Part shown: in pieces, positions 25,276 through 35,067 of the stretch | Numbering within the stretch: the stretch's first letter is position 1 | Layout of the letters: each line of letters begins with the position of its first letter | Source of the DNA: Candidatus Omnitrophota bacterium | GTDB lineage: Bacteria > Omnitrophota > Gorgyraeia > JAHJTE01 | Direction of reading: 5' to 3' | Assembly (NCBI GenBank): GCA_020058285.1 | Contig: JAGVEL010000003.1 | Coordinates: 1 to 49,990 of the forward strand | DNA: 49,990 nucleotides | Made by a program: the position numbers and the translations under genes | Notes under the pieces: generated by a model | Told to the model about the DNA's origin: nothing | Databases searched by the model: none | The model's input: the letters and a program-made list of their open reading frames with translations, nothing else

Positions 25276-25620
25276 CTAAGTCTTAAATTCTATTTTCTTT
25301 GCATCAGCCCAAAGCCGCTCGAGATTGTAATATTCTCTAATCGGAGCAAAAAATATGTGCACTACCACATCAAAAAAGTCTAACACCACCCAGGAAAATT
25401 CCGAATCGTTTTGGCAACGGAACAATCTAATCCCTTTTTGAAATAATGCTTCTTCAATTGCCTCAGCCAAGGCATGTACCTGGCGATGGCTGGCTGCACT
25501 GGCAATAACAAAAAAATCGCAGAAGTCAGTTATTTTCGTCATCTCCAAAACAACTAAATCCTCTGCTTTTTTATCTAGAGCACAGCGGGCAATTAGCTCA
25601 ACGGTGTTGAAAGATTCTAT
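25276..25620 (-). CDS. rsfS: Ribosomal silencing factor RsfS, probable AUA start
   Basis: RsfS binds L14 and blocks subunit joining in starvation. Family-typical sequence runs through ELIARCALDKKAEDLVVLEM, TKITDFCDFFVIAS and VLDFFDVVVHIF. The first in-frame ATG (25548) sits inside the conserved domain, after LDKKAEDLVVL, and would delete its first strand. Between the M16 stop and that ATG there is no in-frame ATG, GTG or TTG. The best fit is ATA at 25620-25618, 5-6 nt after GAGG, which gives 114 residues, the normal family size. The gene call is firm; the start is inferred. Confidence 0.88.
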   Translation of the reverse strand: MESFNTVELIARCALDKKAEDLVVLEMTKITDFCDFFVIASAASHRQVHALAEAIEEALFQKGIRLFRCQNDSEFSWVVLDFFDVVVHIFFAPIREYYNLERLWADAKKIEFKT

Positions 25621-25627
25621 ATTATCC

Positions 25628-26893
25628 TCACGTTTTGAATTTCTCGCCCAAGGCCTTTGCTTTATCCTCAGCTGCAGGGCTGATAAGCGATAAATTAATA
25701 TTATCTAAATCAAAAGTTTCTTTTGCCACGCGCTTAATATCAGAGATTGTAACTTTTGTCACCTTGGCTTTAATCTCTTTTAACGTATAAACCCGATCTA
25801 AAGACATAATACTCTCGCCCATGAGTAGCATATAGTCAGAAACATCCTCTAGGGACATAATAAGCTGTCCCAAGTAAAAATCCTTGGCTCTTTTAAATTC
25901 CGACAGGTTAACTCCCTTTTTAACCTTCTCTAGTTCCTGTGCGATGACCCCTACTGCATCCTCAACTTTGCGATTATCCACTCCGGCATGAACAATAAAA
26001 GCTCCTGTATCTTTAAAGCGTTTAACATTTGAACCTATAGCATAGGCTAAGCCTCTTTTTTCACGAACCTCCTGGAAAAGCCGGCTGCTCATATTCGCGC
26101 CCATTATAATATTGAGTAAATCCAGAGCAAACCGGTCAGGATGACTACGGTTATAAGAACGAAATCCTAAGGCGAGATGTGACTGCTCCGTATCCTTGTT
26201 TAAACATTTTATTTTAGCGGTTAAATTTTCATCTTTGATCGGTGAAGGATTTATAATTTGTCCTATCTGCTTATTGGAAAATATTTTTTTCACCCGGCTA
26301 GTTAATTTGTTAGAATCAAACGCTCCGCATACAGAAATCACGATATTACAATCCCGGTAAAATTTCTTTTGGAAATTAGATAGCTTTAGTTTATCAATCG
26401 CGCTTACTGTCTCTATCGTGCCGGCTAGGTTTTGCCCCAAAGGATGATTAGACCAGAGCAATTCATCAAGCAATTCTAAGACAAAATGCTGTGGCAGGTC
26501 CTTATACATCTTTATCTCTTCGATAATAACTGTGCGCTCTTTATTAATTTCCTCCTCATCTAATACTGGATTTAGCACCATATCCGAAAGTATATCCAAT
26601 GATTCATATAAATTATTTTTTAAAACCTTAACCAGATAGCAGGTAAATTCCTCGGCAGTAAAGGCATTCAGATAACCACCTTTACCTTCAATAGATTCCT
26701 TGATATCCTGGCAGCAATATTTTTTGGAGCCTTTAAATAACATATGCTCTAAATAATGCGATATTCCCCTATCTGCATCCGGCTCAAATCTGCCGCCCAC
26801 ACCAATCCAGATGCCCAGAGAAACCGCTTCTCTGGATTTTAAATTGTTACTAATAATCCTTAAGCCGTTATCCAGAATTGTCCGCTTATACAT
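25628..26893 (-). CDS. M16-family zinc peptidase (insulinase-like)
   Basis: A 421-residue processing-peptidase relative with the inverted zinc motif HYLEH (His46, Glu49, His50) and the downstream acidic segment NKERTVIIEEIKMY providing the third ligand. A second, inactive-type half begins near residue 210 with the M16_C domain (GANMSSRLFQEVREKRGLAYAI, about 265-290). No signal peptide is seen, so it is presumably cytosolic. The start overlaps trpA by 8 nt and the stop is 7 nt before the rsfS start. Confidence 0.93.
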   Translation of the reverse strand: MYKRTILDNGLRIISNNLKSREAVSLGIWIGVGGRFEPDADRGISHYLEHMLFKGSKKYCCQDIKESIEGKGGYLNAFTAEEFTCYLVKVLKNNLYESLDILSDMVLNPVLDEEEINKERTVIIEEIKMYKDLPQHFVLELLDELLWSNHPLGQNLAGTIETVSAIDKLKLSNFQKKFYRDCNIVISVCGAFDSNKLTSRVKKIFSNKQIGQIINPSPIKDENLTAKIKCLNKDTEQSHLALGFRSYNRSHPDRFALDLLNIIMGANMSSRLFQEVREKRGLAYAIGSNVKRFKDTGAFIVHAGVDNRKVEDAVGVIAQELEKVKKGVNLSEFKRAKDFYLGQLIMSLEDVSDYMLLMGESIMSLDRVYTLKEIKAKVTKVTISDIKRVAKETFDLDNINLSLISPAAEDKAKALGEKFKT

Positions 26894-27674
26894 TTAAACT
26901 CCTGACAAATTTGCTGATATTATCAATCATTTTGTTTTGTTCAATATTTTTTAGAGTCCAGGCTACCACTGCGCTACCAATTATACAACCGTCAGCAATT
27001 CTGTTTATTGCTCTTACCTGCTCTTGACTATTTATGCCAAAGCCAACGCACACCGGTTTTTTGCTTATTCTTCTAATCTGTCTGATTTGGGCTTTAAGCG
27101 TATCGGCTAATTTTGTTTTTTTGCCAGTGACGCCTGTCCGGGAAATATAATAAATAAATCCGGTTGATGCAAATATAGCGCGTTTCACGCGCTTAAAACT
27201 GCTAGTTGGCGTAACAAAAAATATTGTTGCCAAGTTATTCTTACGGCAGGTTCTTTTCAAGGATTGCGCTTCCTCAATCGGTAAATCCGGAACAATCAAA
27301 CCATCAATCCCTGAAAACTTAGCCTGTTTGCAGAATTTTTCCTCTCCCAGATGCAAGATTAAGTTATAATAAAGCATTAGAATCAATGGTATCTGAGTTT
27401 TTGCCCTGATTCTTTTGGCTAAAGAAAATACTGCTGCGATATTTACTGCGTGCTTTAAAGCACGAGTTCCTGCTTGCTGAATAATCGGACCATCAGCTAA
27501 CGGATCGCTAAATGGCACTCCCAACTCAACTAAATCAACCCCATTTTGTTCCAAGGCAAGCACTAACTTTTGGCTAAAGTTGATATTCGGCACACCAGCC
27601 ATAATATAGACAATTAAAGCCTTTTTGTTTGCTTTCTTTAATTTTGAAAATTTTAAATTTATGCGATTAGTCAT
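26886..27674 (-). CDS. trpA: Tryptophan synthase alpha subunit
   Basis: TrpA cleaves indole-3-glycerol phosphate and channels indole to TrpB. The 262-residue TIM barrel retains the catalytic Glu50 ([12 protein letters not shown]) and Asp61 (PLADGP), the phosphate-binding [10 protein letters not shown] and GSAVV, and the loop [10 protein letters not shown]. It overlaps trpB by 8 nt and the M16 peptidase gene by 8 nt. No trpE, D, C or F gene lies in this window, so the rest of the pathway must be elsewhere or absent. Confidence 0.97.
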   Translation of the reverse strand: MTNRINLKFSKLKKANKKALIVYIMAGVPNINFSQKLVLALEQNGVDLVELGVPFSDPLADGPIIQQAGTRALKHAVNIAAVFSLAKRIRAKTQIPLILMLYYNLILHLGEEKFCKQAKFSGIDGLIVPDLPIEEAQSLKRTCRKNNLATIFFVTPTSSFKRVKRAIFASTGFIYYISRTGVTGKKTKLADTLKAQIRQIRRISKKPVCVGFGINSQEQVRAINRIADGCIIGSAVVAWTLKNIEQNKMIDNISKFVRSLNV

Positions 27675-28854
27675 AGTTTAATATTTTCGATACAGACATA
27701 ACATCTTTATCACCTCTGCCAGATAGGCAGAGTATTACAACTGAACCAGACTTAGCAAGTTTTGCCAAGTTTTTTAAAAAATAAATTGCATGTGCTGGCT
27801 CAAGAGCCGGAATAATTCCTTCTAATCGCGAAAGCATTTCAAAGCCTTCCAGAGCTTGTTTATCAGTAACTGCAAAGTACTGCGCTCTTTTTATGGCTTG
27901 ATAAAAACAATGTTCTGGCCCAACTCCGGGATAATCTAAGCCCGGCGCAATTGAATGGGCTATTTTTATCTGGCCAAAGTTATCCTGAAGCACTTTCATT
28001 TTTGAACCATGTAAAACTCCTGTACGGCCTTTAAGCAAACTTGCCGCGTGTTTATTGCTATCCACACCCTTACCAGCTGCTTCTATGCCGATGAACTTTA
28101 CTAATCTATCATTAAAAAATGGGTTGAATAATCCTATGGAATTACTACCTCCGCCAACACAAGCCACTAAATAATCAGGCAACTTCTTTTCAATTTTTAA
28201 AATCTGTTGCCTTGCTTCTTTGCCGATGATACTTTGGAAATCCCGGACAATCATTGGAAACGGATATGGCCCGATAATTGAACCAATAATATAGTGCGTT
28301 GTGGTAACGTTTGTTACCCAGTCGCGAATTGCCTCACTTGTCGCATCTTTTAATGTTTTTGAGCCAGAATTTACTGGTATTACCTTAGCGCCAAGCATCT
28401 TCATACGAAACACATTCAAACTCTGACGCGCAATATCCTCTTCGCCCATATAAATATCGCAGGACATATTAAAAAGTGCTGCAACTGTGGCTGTAGCCAC
28501 GCCGTGCTGGCCTGCTCCGGTCTCGGCAATAATCCTCTGTTTTTTCATCCGACGCGCCAGCAAAACCTGGCCTAGGGTATTATTTATCTTATGCGCTCCG
28601 GTATGCAGCAAATCCTCTCTTTTAAGATAAACCTTAATTCTCTTTAAGGATTTACTTAAATTAGGCGCTAGATAAAGTGGGGTAGGCCGGCCAGCGAAAT
28701 CTTTTAAATAATAATTCAGTTCAACTTTAAATTTTTTATCCTGCCTCGCCTTAGAGTATTCCCTCTCCAATTCTTCTAAGGCAAACATTAAAGTCTCTGG
28801 CGCGAATTGGCCGCCGAACTGGCCAAAATAACCTTTTCTTAATTTAGCTCTCAT
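27667..28854 (-). CDS. trpB: Tryptophan synthase beta subunit
   Basis: TrpB makes tryptophan from indole and serine with PLP. The 395-residue protein is a TrpB1-type chain with [16 protein letters not shown] at the start, the PLP lysine Lys89 in [19 protein letters not shown], the phosphate cup GGGSNSIG and the C-terminal LSGRGDKD. It overlaps the UDP-glucuronate decarboxylase gene by 11 nt upstream and trpA by 8 nt downstream, placing trpBA inside a sugar-nucleotide operon. Confidence 0.97.
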   Translation of the reverse strand: MRAKLRKGYFGQFGGQFAPETLMFALEELEREYSKARQDKKFKVELNYYLKDFAGRPTPLYLAPNLSKSLKRIKVYLKREDLLHTGAHKINNTLGQVLLARRMKKQRIIAETGAGQHGVATATVAALFNMSCDIYMGEEDIARQSLNVFRMKMLGAKVIPVNSGSKTLKDATSEAIRDWVTNVTTTHYIIGSIIGPYPFPMIVRDFQSIIGKEARQQILKIEKKLPDYLVACVGGGSNSIGLFNPFFNDRLVKFIGIEAAGKGVDSNKHAASLLKGRTGVLHGSKMKVLQDNFGQIKIAHSIAPGLDYPGVGPEHCFYQAIKRAQYFAVTDKQALEGFEMLSRLEGIIPALEPAHAIYFLKNLAKLAKSGSVVILCLSGRGDKDVMSVSKILNYD

Positions 28855-29803
28855 AAATAGAGTTTGTTTGTTTAAAATACTTAATTGTCCTTTTTACCCC
28901 ATCTTCTAAGGACACAACCGGCTGCCAATGAATTATTTTTTTGGCAAGACGAATATCCGGACAGCGTAGCTTTGGATCATCCTGAGGTAAAGAGCGAAAA
29001 ACAATTTTACTCTTAGAATTAGTTAATTTAATAATAAGCTTAGCTAATCCTAATATTGTAATTTCATTGGGATTGCCAATATTGACTGGCAAGCTATAAT
29101 CGCAAAACAACAGCTTAACCATACCATTAATCAAGTCCGAAACATAACAAAAAGAGCGAGTATGGCTACCTTTACCGTAAACAGTTAACGGCTTATTAGT
29201 TAATGCCTGATTTATAAAATTAGGCATTGCCCTGCCGTCGTTTTTACGCATCCGCTCTCCATAGGTATTGAAAATGCGCACAATACGCACGTCTAGCTTA
29301 TGCTCTCTTTTATAGGCAAGTGTTATACTTTCAGCAAATCTTTTAGCCTCATCATAAACCCCGCGCGGGCCAACCGGATTAACATTACCCCAGTAGGATT
29401 CTTTTTGGGGATGTTCCAAGGGATCTCCGTAAATTTCAGAAGTAGAAGCTAATAAAAATCTTGCATTTTTTGCTTTAGCCAAACCTAATACGTTATGAGT
29501 ACCCAAAGAACCTACTTTTAAAGTTGGAATGGGAAATTTCAAATAATCATCCGGACTGGCTGGAGAAGCCAGATGCAGACAATAATCAATCCGGCCCTTA
29601 ATATCAATATATTTTGTAACATCGTGCTTCAAAAATAAAAAATCCTTCAATTTTAAAAGATGATTAATATTTTTTAGTTCACCGGTTATAAGATTATCAA
29701 CGCAAATTACCCTCAACCCCTTATCTATTAAGGTTGTGCAAAGATGCGAACCTAAAAAACCTGCCCCACCGCTAATTACAGCTATCTTTTTTCGCTGAAC
29801 CAT
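28844..29803 (-). CDS. UDP-glucuronate decarboxylase (UDP-xylose synthase)
   Basis: An extended short-chain dehydrogenase of 319 residues that converts UDP-glucuronate to UDP-xylose. The NAD motif [10 protein letters not shown] is followed by [15 protein letters not shown], which is typical of UXS enzymes. STSEIYGDP and the catalytic YDEAK follow, then [10 protein letters not shown] and a C-terminal [15 protein letters not shown] that also fits UXS. Its substrate would come from Ugd, encoded at the head of the same gene block. The start overlaps the epimerase gene by 22 nt. Confidence 0.9.
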   Translation of the reverse strand: MVQRKKIAVISGGAGFLGSHLCTTLIDKGLRVICVDNLITGELKNINHLLKLKDFLFLKHDVTKYIDIKGRIDYCLHLASPASPDDYLKFPIPTLKVGSLGTHNVLGLAKAKNARFLLASTSEIYGDPLEHPQKESYWGNVNPVGPRGVYDEAKRFAESITLAYKREHKLDVRIVRIFNTYGERMRKNDGRAMPNFINQALTNKPLTVYGKGSHTRSFCYVSDLINGMVKLLFCDYSLPVNIGNPNEITILGLAKLIIKLTNSKSKIVFRSLPQDDPKLRCPDIRLAKKIIHWQPVVSLEDGVKRTIKYFKQTNSIYES

Positions 29804-30717
29804 TTAACCGTCCTAATTAAACCTTGATCAAACGCAATCTTAGGAGTGTATCCTAATAATTTTTTAGCCCGGCTAATATCTGCCTTGGTGCGTATTACAT
29901 CCCCTGGCCGAGGCGCGTTAAACACCGGCTTTATCTTTGAGCCTAAAATATTTTTTATCTCCTGATAAAGTTTTATGACACTGTGGGTTTGGCCACAGCC
30001 AATGTTAAACACTAAACCGGAAACATTCTTTCTGGTCATAGCTATGAGGTTGGCATCAACAACATTATCAATATAGGTAAAATCGCGGGATTGCTTTCCA
30101 GTGCCATAAATCGGCGGGCTTTGATTATTTAATAAACAGATTATAAATTTAGGCACAACTACAGCATATTCAGACTCTAATGACTGACGCGGCCCAAAAA
30201 CATTAAAGTAACGTAAACTCACTGTTTCTAACGAATAAACTTTCGAAAATACCCGACAATAATATTCGCCGGCAAGCTTATTCGCAGCGTAAGGCGAAAT
30301 TAATAAAGGCAGATCAAGCTCATTTTGTTTTTCCTTTGTTGATTCGCCGTAAATGGAACTCGATGATGCAAGCACGAAACGCTTAACCTTTGCATCGGCA
30401 GCACATTTTAAGAGATGTAGCGTTGCCGTGACGTTCACCTCATTATATTCTAAAGGATGCGCAACTGATTTCGGTACAGAACGCAACGCTGCCTGATGCA
30501 GAACAAAATCAACTCCGGGCATAATTTTTTTAATCAAGTCGTTATCCCGGATATCGCCCTTAACAAGCTCAATCCTGGACATTGAACCTGCTAGATTTTC
30601 AATTTTCCCGGATGAAAAATTATCAATAACTATCACCTTAAAATTATCATGAACTAAACGGTCTACAATATTTGAACCAATAAACCCTGCGCCACCCGTA
30701 ACCAGTACTCTACTCAT
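29782..30717 (-). CDS. NAD-dependent sugar-nucleotide epimerase (UDP-GlcNAc/UDP-Glc 4-epimerase-like)
   Basis: A 311-residue extended SDR with [39 protein letters not shown], the catalytic [11 protein letters not shown] and [10 protein letters not shown]. The run of serines in ASSSSIYG and the VPKSVAHP motif point to the WbpP/TviC group of UDP-N-acetylglucosamine 4-epimerases, but UDP-glucose 4-epimerase cannot be excluded. I place the start at the ATG at 30717, which forms an ATGA overlap with the upstream dehydrogenase stop. A longer frame up to 30738 lacks support. Confidence 0.88.
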   Translation of the reverse strand: MSRVLVTGGAGFIGSNIVDRLVHDNFKVIVIDNFSSGKIENLAGSMSRIELVKGDIRDNDLIKKIMPGVDFVLHQAALRSVPKSVAHPLEYNEVNVTATLHLLKCAADAKVKRFVLASSSSIYGESTKEKQNELDLPLLISPYAANKLAGEYYCRVFSKVYSLETVSLRYFNVFGPRQSLESEYAVVVPKFIICLLNNQSPPIYGTGKQSRDFTYIDNVVDANLIAMTRKNVSGLVFNIGCGQTHSVIKLYQEIKNILGSKIKPVFNAPRPGDVIRTKADISRAKKLLGYTPKIAFDQGLIRTVKWFSEKR

Positions 30718-32015
30718 AGCCTGACTATCCTTTCGCACGTTTTACCCTCATAGACATTACGTGTATCAACAATTAATTTTGCATGCTTTAAAAGTAAATC
30801 ATAATCAATCTGCTTATGTGCTGTAACTATCACAATACAATCTTTACCCTTAATAGTTGATTTGGTTAAAGGGGTGGAGAGTAAATTAAATCCATTGATT
30901 TTTATATTTTTGGCAAATGGATCATGAAAAGAAACAATCGCCTCGTTTAGTTTTAGATGTTTAATTATCTCAATTGCCGGCGATTCCCGGACATCAGCAA
31001 CATTAGCTTTATAGGCAATGCCAATTATTAAAACCTTGGAATTTTTTAGTGATTTTGAATATTTATTTAAAGCCTGCGATATTTTTTCTACAACATGAAC
31101 CGGCATCGCTGAATTAATTTCATCGGCTAATTGGATAAACCGGCATTCAAAACCATGAAGCCTTGCTTTCCAGGATAGATATAAAGGATCTATCGGCAAA
31201 CAATGGCCGCCCAATCCTGGGCCGGGTTGGAAACTCATAAACCCAAATGGTTTTGTGCTCGCCGCCCTAATCACTTCCCAGACGTCTACATTTAGATGAC
31301 CAGCCATCAGGCATATTTCATTAATCAGGCCGATATTTACTGCTCTAAAAGTATTTTCTAATAATTTTACCATTTCTGCAACCCTGGCACTTGAAACCGG
31401 CACAACAACATCAATTACCTGGGAGTAAAGTGCCTTAATCGCTACTGTACAAGATTTAGTCACACCTCCGATAACCTTAGGAATATTCGCTGTATGATAC
31501 ATCTTGTTCGAAGGATCAACCCTTTCCGGAGAAAATCCCAGGAAAAAGTCCTTGCCGACTTTTAAACCATTCTCTTCTAAGATAGGCAAAACCAATTCTT
31601 CCGTAGTTCCGGGGTAGGTTGTACTTTCCAAGACGATAACTTCCTGACGATGTAAATATTTAGCGATTTTTTTTGCTGCATCAACAATAAACGAAATGTC
31701 CGGTTCTCTGGTTTTACCTAAAGGCGTAGGCACACAAACTATTACGCCGTCAACAAGTCTTAGCTGGCTATAATCATTTGTTGGCTTAAATTTGCCTTGT
31801 TTTACAATCTCAACTATATCCTTTGAAGACACATCCTGGATATAAGATATTCTTTTACGCAGGGAATTAACTTTATTTTTATCTATATCTATGCCTGTAA
31901 CCGCAAAACCCTTCTTAGCAAACTCTACTGCCAAGGGCAATCCCACATATCCTAAGCCAATAACTGCCACTTTAAATGTTCTTTTTCTTATTTTGTCAAT
32001 CAAGTTCGTTTCCAC
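30714..32015 (-). CDS. UDP-N-acetylglucosamine 6-dehydrogenase-like nucleotide-sugar dehydrogenase
   Basis: A 433-residue four-electron-oxidising dehydrogenase of the WbpA/WecC group, distinct from Ugd at 35064. Features: the NAD motif VIGLGYVGLPLAVEFAKKG, the FSPERVDPSN signature of HexNAc dehydrogenases, the active-site PGPGLGGHCLPIDP with its nucleophilic Cys, and the C-terminal UDP-binding domain (IGIAYKANVADVRESP). The start codon is GTG 32015, preceded by a GGGGG/AGGA-rich site. With the 4-epimerase next door it could make UDP-GlcNAcA/GalNAcA for a surface polysaccharide. Confidence 0.92.
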   Translation of the reverse strand: METNLIDKIRKRTFKVAVIGLGYVGLPLAVEFAKKGFAVTGIDIDKNKVNSLRKRISYIQDVSSKDIVEIVKQGKFKPTNDYSQLRLVDGVIVCVPTPLGKTREPDISFIVDAAKKIAKYLHRQEVIVLESTTYPGTTEELVLPILEENGLKVGKDFFLGFSPERVDPSNKMYHTANIPKVIGGVTKSCTVAIKALYSQVIDVVVPVSSARVAEMVKLLENTFRAVNIGLINEICLMAGHLNVDVWEVIRAASTKPFGFMSFQPGPGLGGHCLPIDPLYLSWKARLHGFECRFIQLADEINSAMPVHVVEKISQALNKYSKSLKNSKVLIIGIAYKANVADVRESPAIEIIKHLKLNEAIVSFHDPFAKNIKINGFNLLSTPLTKSTIKGKDCIVIVTAHKQIDYDLLLKHAKLIVDTRNVYEGKTCERIVRL

Positions 32016-32040
32016 TTTTTCCTACCCCCTTAAGAGTGTT

Positions 32041-32934
32041 TTAAGCTAAACATTTGTTTAATGCCTCCTGCCAGGTCAGTAGAGGCTGATTATAAAGCTT
32101 TAAGAATTTACTAATGTCTAAAATTGTACTTTTGGGCCTGGGCGCGGGTAAATTAAGCGCAGCTAATGTAATCGGCTTTATCATAATATCACTTAGGCCA
32201 CAAATTTTTATAATCTCTTTTGCATACTCAAGCCAAGAGCACCCCTGGCCATTGTTAGTAAAGTGAATAATTTCTCCAGAAAAAGTAAAATTATCTATCA
32301 AAAATTCTATTGCTTTACCTACATCACAAGTATAAGTCGGAGAACTAAATTTATCACAAACAATATTTATTTCTTTATTTTTTTTAGCTGATTTCAAAAC
32401 GAAATTTATAAAGCCCTTATCTCGCCTGCCAAATAACCAACTGACTCTAAGGATTAAATATTGCTTTAAGTTGCTTTTGATTATGTTTTCAGCTTGAAGT
32501 TTTGTCTGGCCATAAATATTCAGCGGCCTAGGTTTATCCTCCTCGCTGTATTTGGTCAGCTTATCACCGTCAAATACCTGATCAGTGCTTAAATATATCA
32601 GCTTGGCGTTTAATTTTTTGGCAACACTTGCAACAATTTCTGTTGCCGTAACATTATTTCTTATTGCTTCATCCGGATGTGTCTGGCAAAAATCAACATC
32701 GGTTAATGATGCAGCATGTACAATTATATCCGGATTCAATTTAATTAAATCTTTTTCTGCTGTATTTAGAGAAAGATCGATTTTTTTTTCCAGGACGTTT
32801 CTTTTACTACAATTTATTGCGTGTTCTCTGGTTATGGCTAAAATTTCAAAGTTGTTACTTAATACCTTGATTAAATCGCCGCCTAAAAGCCCGCTTGCAC
32901 CAGTAATTAATATTTTTTTAATGGCTTCCACCAT
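32041..32934 (-). CDS. rfbD: dTDP-4-dehydrorhamnose reductase (RmlD-like)
   Basis: The enzyme reduces dTDP-4-keto-L-rhamnose to dTDP-L-rhamnose. The protein (about 297 residues from the ATG at 32934) has ILITGASGLLGGDL, VHAASLTDVDFCQ, YLSTDQVFDGD, the catalytic YGQTKLQAE and LRVSWLFG, all typical of RmlD. The start is uncertain: ATG 32955 and 32934 and GTG 32931 are in frame, all inside the end of rfbB, and none has a clear ribosome-binding site. It follows rfbB in the same block. Confidence 0.88.
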   Translation of the reverse strand: MVEAIKKILITGASGLLGGDLIKVLSNNFEILAITREHAINCSKRNVLEKKIDLSLNTAEKDLIKLNPDIIVHAASLTDVDFCQTHPDEAIRNNVTATEIVASVAKKLNAKLIYLSTDQVFDGDKLTKYSEEDKPRPLNIYGQTKLQAENIIKSNLKQYLILRVSWLFGRRDKGFINFVLKSAKKNKEINIVCDKFSSPTYTCDVGKAIEFLIDNFTFSGEIIHFTNNGQGCSWLEYAKEIIKICGLSDIMIKPITLAALNLPAPRPKSTILDISKFLKLYNQPLLTWQEALNKCLA

Positions 32935-33866
32935 TTGCAATTCACGATATACCAATTAATCGTTAACCTTAATTGTTCCAAAAAGGTATACTTTAACTTA
33001 AAGCCTAAGTTCCTGATTTTTTTAGAATTGATTGCATAGCGAAAATCATGTCCTAACCTATCCGGAACAAAGCGGATAATGTCTTGCTTAGCTCCCATTT
33101 CTTTTAAGATTAGCCTAGCCAGGGTTATATTATTCAGGTAATTTCCAGCGCCAATATTATAGATCTCGCCGGGTTTTCCTTTATGCAAAACGAGATCAAT
33201 CGCCCGGCAATTGTCTAGAACAAAAATCCAATCCCGGATATTCTTACCTTGTGCATAAACCGGCAGCCTAACGCCATCAATTATATTTGTGATAAAAAGC
33301 GGTATAATTTTTTCCGGATATTGGTTTGGACCAAAATTATTAGAGCTCCGGGTAATGATAACTGGTAGGCGAAAAGTCTTATAGAAAGCTAAAGCCTGCA
33401 AATCAGCGCTTGCTTTGCTTGCTGAATAAGGGCTGCTGGGTTTTAATTTTTCTTCCTCGCGCGCCTCGCCAGCGCTAATACTGCCGTACACCTCATCCGT
33501 GCTAATCTGAATAAACCTTTTTATCTTATATTTTTTTGCTAAAGAAAGCAAAACATCGGTTCCGATTACATTTGTTCTTATAAATTCTTGTGATGAAACT
33601 ATTGACCTGTCTACATGGCTCTCAGCAGCAAAATTTATTATACAGTCGCAGGTCTTTATCAATCTCTGGCAGATTTTAGCATCGCAGATATCGCCTTTTA
33701 GGAAACGATAATTCTTGCAACACTCTACCTCTAAAAGATTCTCTAAATTCCCGGCATAGGTTAATTTATCTAAATTGCTAACCTTATAACCGGGATATTT
33801 TTTTAAAATCAAGCGGATGAAATTTGAGCCGATGAACCCCGCTCCACCTGTGACTAGAATATGCAT
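32907..33866 (-). CDS. rfbB: dTDP-glucose 4,6-dehydratase
   Basis: RmlB converts dTDP-glucose to dTDP-4-keto-6-deoxyglucose. The 319-residue SDR shows [38 protein letters not shown], the catalytic ISTDEVYGS and SPYSASKASAD, TRSSNNFGPNQYPEKIIP and NIRDWIFVLDNCRAI. All are diagnostic for RmlB over other SDRs. It overlaps rfbA by 13 nt and rfbD by about 28 nt. Confidence 0.96.
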   Translation of the reverse strand: MHILVTGGAGFIGSNFIRLILKKYPGYKVSNLDKLTYAGNLENLLEVECCKNYRFLKGDICDAKICQRLIKTCDCIINFAAESHVDRSIVSSQEFIRTNVIGTDVLLSLAKKYKIKRFIQISTDEVYGSISAGEAREEEKLKPSSPYSASKASADLQALAFYKTFRLPVIITRSSNNFGPNQYPEKIIPLFITNIIDGVRLPVYAQGKNIRDWIFVLDNCRAIDLVLHKGKPGEIYNIGAGNYLNNITLARLILKEMGAKQDIIRFVPDRLGHDFRYAINSKKIRNLGFKLKYTFLEQLRLTINWYIVNCKWWKPLKKY

Positions 33867-34600
33867 TTCTTTTCTTTGGGATATTTGGCAACTAGGTTAT
33901 TTGCCGCAAGTAAAGAATCAAATGTGCCGCAATCAGTCCACCAACAGTTTAACTTGTCAAAATAAAGCTCTCCCCTCTTAAGGTAGGCATTATTAACATC
34001 AGTAATCTCAAGTTCACCCCTGGCTGAAGGCACAAGGCGTTTGATAATCTCAAATACTTTGCGATCATACATATAAATTCCGGTTACAATAAAATTGGAT
34101 TTTGGTTTACGGGGTTTTTCTTCAATAGAAACAACCCTTTGCCCCCTAAACTCCACTACTCCGAAGCGACCCGGATTGTTAACTTGTTTTAACAAGACTC
34201 TTGCACCTTTTTTCTGCTTGGCAAATTTAGCTACATAAGGCGCAATACTAGCGCCAATAAGATTATCACCAAGTACAACTACAATCTTTGAACCAGCAGC
34301 AAAATGCTCTGCTAATTTTAATGCATCAGCAATACCGCCTTCGCCTCTCTGGTACGTATAATTAATGTGCCTCAAGCCAAACTCTGCGCCATTACCCAAA
34401 AGACGCAAAAATTCCCCGGCCATTTCTCCGCCGGTAACAATCAGGATATCCTTAATCCCGGCCTGAACAAGAGTCTGTATCGGGTAATAAATCATCGGCT
34501 TACAAAAAACCGGCAAAAGATGCTTATTTGTTATTCTAGTTAAAGGCTCAAGTCTCTTACCTAACCCACCGGCTAATATCACACCTTTAATCTTATTCAT
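33854..34600 (-). CDS. rfbA: Glucose-1-phosphate thymidylyltransferase, short form
   Basis: RmlA activates glucose 1-phosphate with dTTP. The 248-residue nucleotidyltransferase has VILAGGLGKRLEPLTRITNKHLLPV with the conserved Gly-Arg and Lys, KPMIYYPIQTL, the metal site LGDNLIG and GVVEF...SIEEKPRKPKSN. It lacks the C-terminal helices of the 290-residue enterobacterial type and resembles the short class. It has an ATGA overlap with the rfbC-like gene and a 13-nt overlap with rfbB. Confidence 0.93.
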   Translation of the reverse strand: MNKIKGVILAGGLGKRLEPLTRITNKHLLPVFCKPMIYYPIQTLVQAGIKDILIVTGGEMAGEFLRLLGNGAEFGLRHINYTYQRGEGGIADALKLAEHFAAGSKIVVVLGDNLIGASIAPYVAKFAKQKKGARVLLKQVNNPGRFGVVEFRGQRVVSIEEKPRKPKSNFIVTGIYMYDRKVFEIIKRLVPSARGELEITDVNNAYLKRGELYFDKLNCWWTDCGTFDSLLAANNLVAKYPKEKKCIF

Positions 34601-35067
34601 AATTTACCCCAATCGTAATTAATCTCCGGATCATCAAGGGCAATCCGCCACTCATCAGGTTTAGAATAATTATAGGCTTTTGTAGGAATGTTAATAACCA
34701 TTGCCTCTTCTTTGCTTATCGCCTTAAACCCGTGATAAACTCCCTTTGGAATCTTAACCAGGATAGGTTTTTCCAAACTTAAGATAAATTCATTAATGAT
34801 ACCGAACGTCTGAGATCGCTTTCTGGCGTCATATAGCGCCAGCCTAATTTTGCCCTTGATGCAAGTAAAGTGGTCATCCTGCAGACGATGATGATGCCAG
34901 GCTTTAACAACCCCAGGATAGGCAGTCGTAAAATAACACTGGCCGAATTTCTCAAATAATGCATCATCAGAGCGCAATATCTCCATAAGCCTTCCGCGTT
35001 GATCATTGATTATCTTTAATTGTTTTATTTTAACTCCGCAAATTTGCGGCTGAGACTTTTTACTCAT
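34597..35067 (-). CDS. dTDP-4-dehydrorhamnose 3,5-epimerase family cupin (RmlC-like)
   Basis: A 156-residue cupin related to RmlC. Conserved elements include DQRGRLMEILRSDD, the metal/base region around WHHHRLQDDHFTCIKG (His58-60, Asp64, Asp65), LALYDAR and the C-terminal NYSKPDEWRI. The residues before the first His read KAWH where canonical RmlC has RGLH, so the active site is variant. Given rfbA, rfbB and rfbD in the same operon, it is likely the 3,5-epimerase, but a different product stereochemistry is possible. It has ATGA overlaps on both sides. Confidence 0.82.
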   Translation of the reverse strand: MSKKSQPQICGVKIKQLKIINDQRGRLMEILRSDDALFEKFGQCYFTTAYPGVVKAWHHHRLQDDHFTCIKGKIRLALYDARKRSQTFGIINEFILSLEKPILVKIPKGVYHGFKAISKEEAMVINIPTKAYNYSKPDEWRIALDDPEINYDWGKL

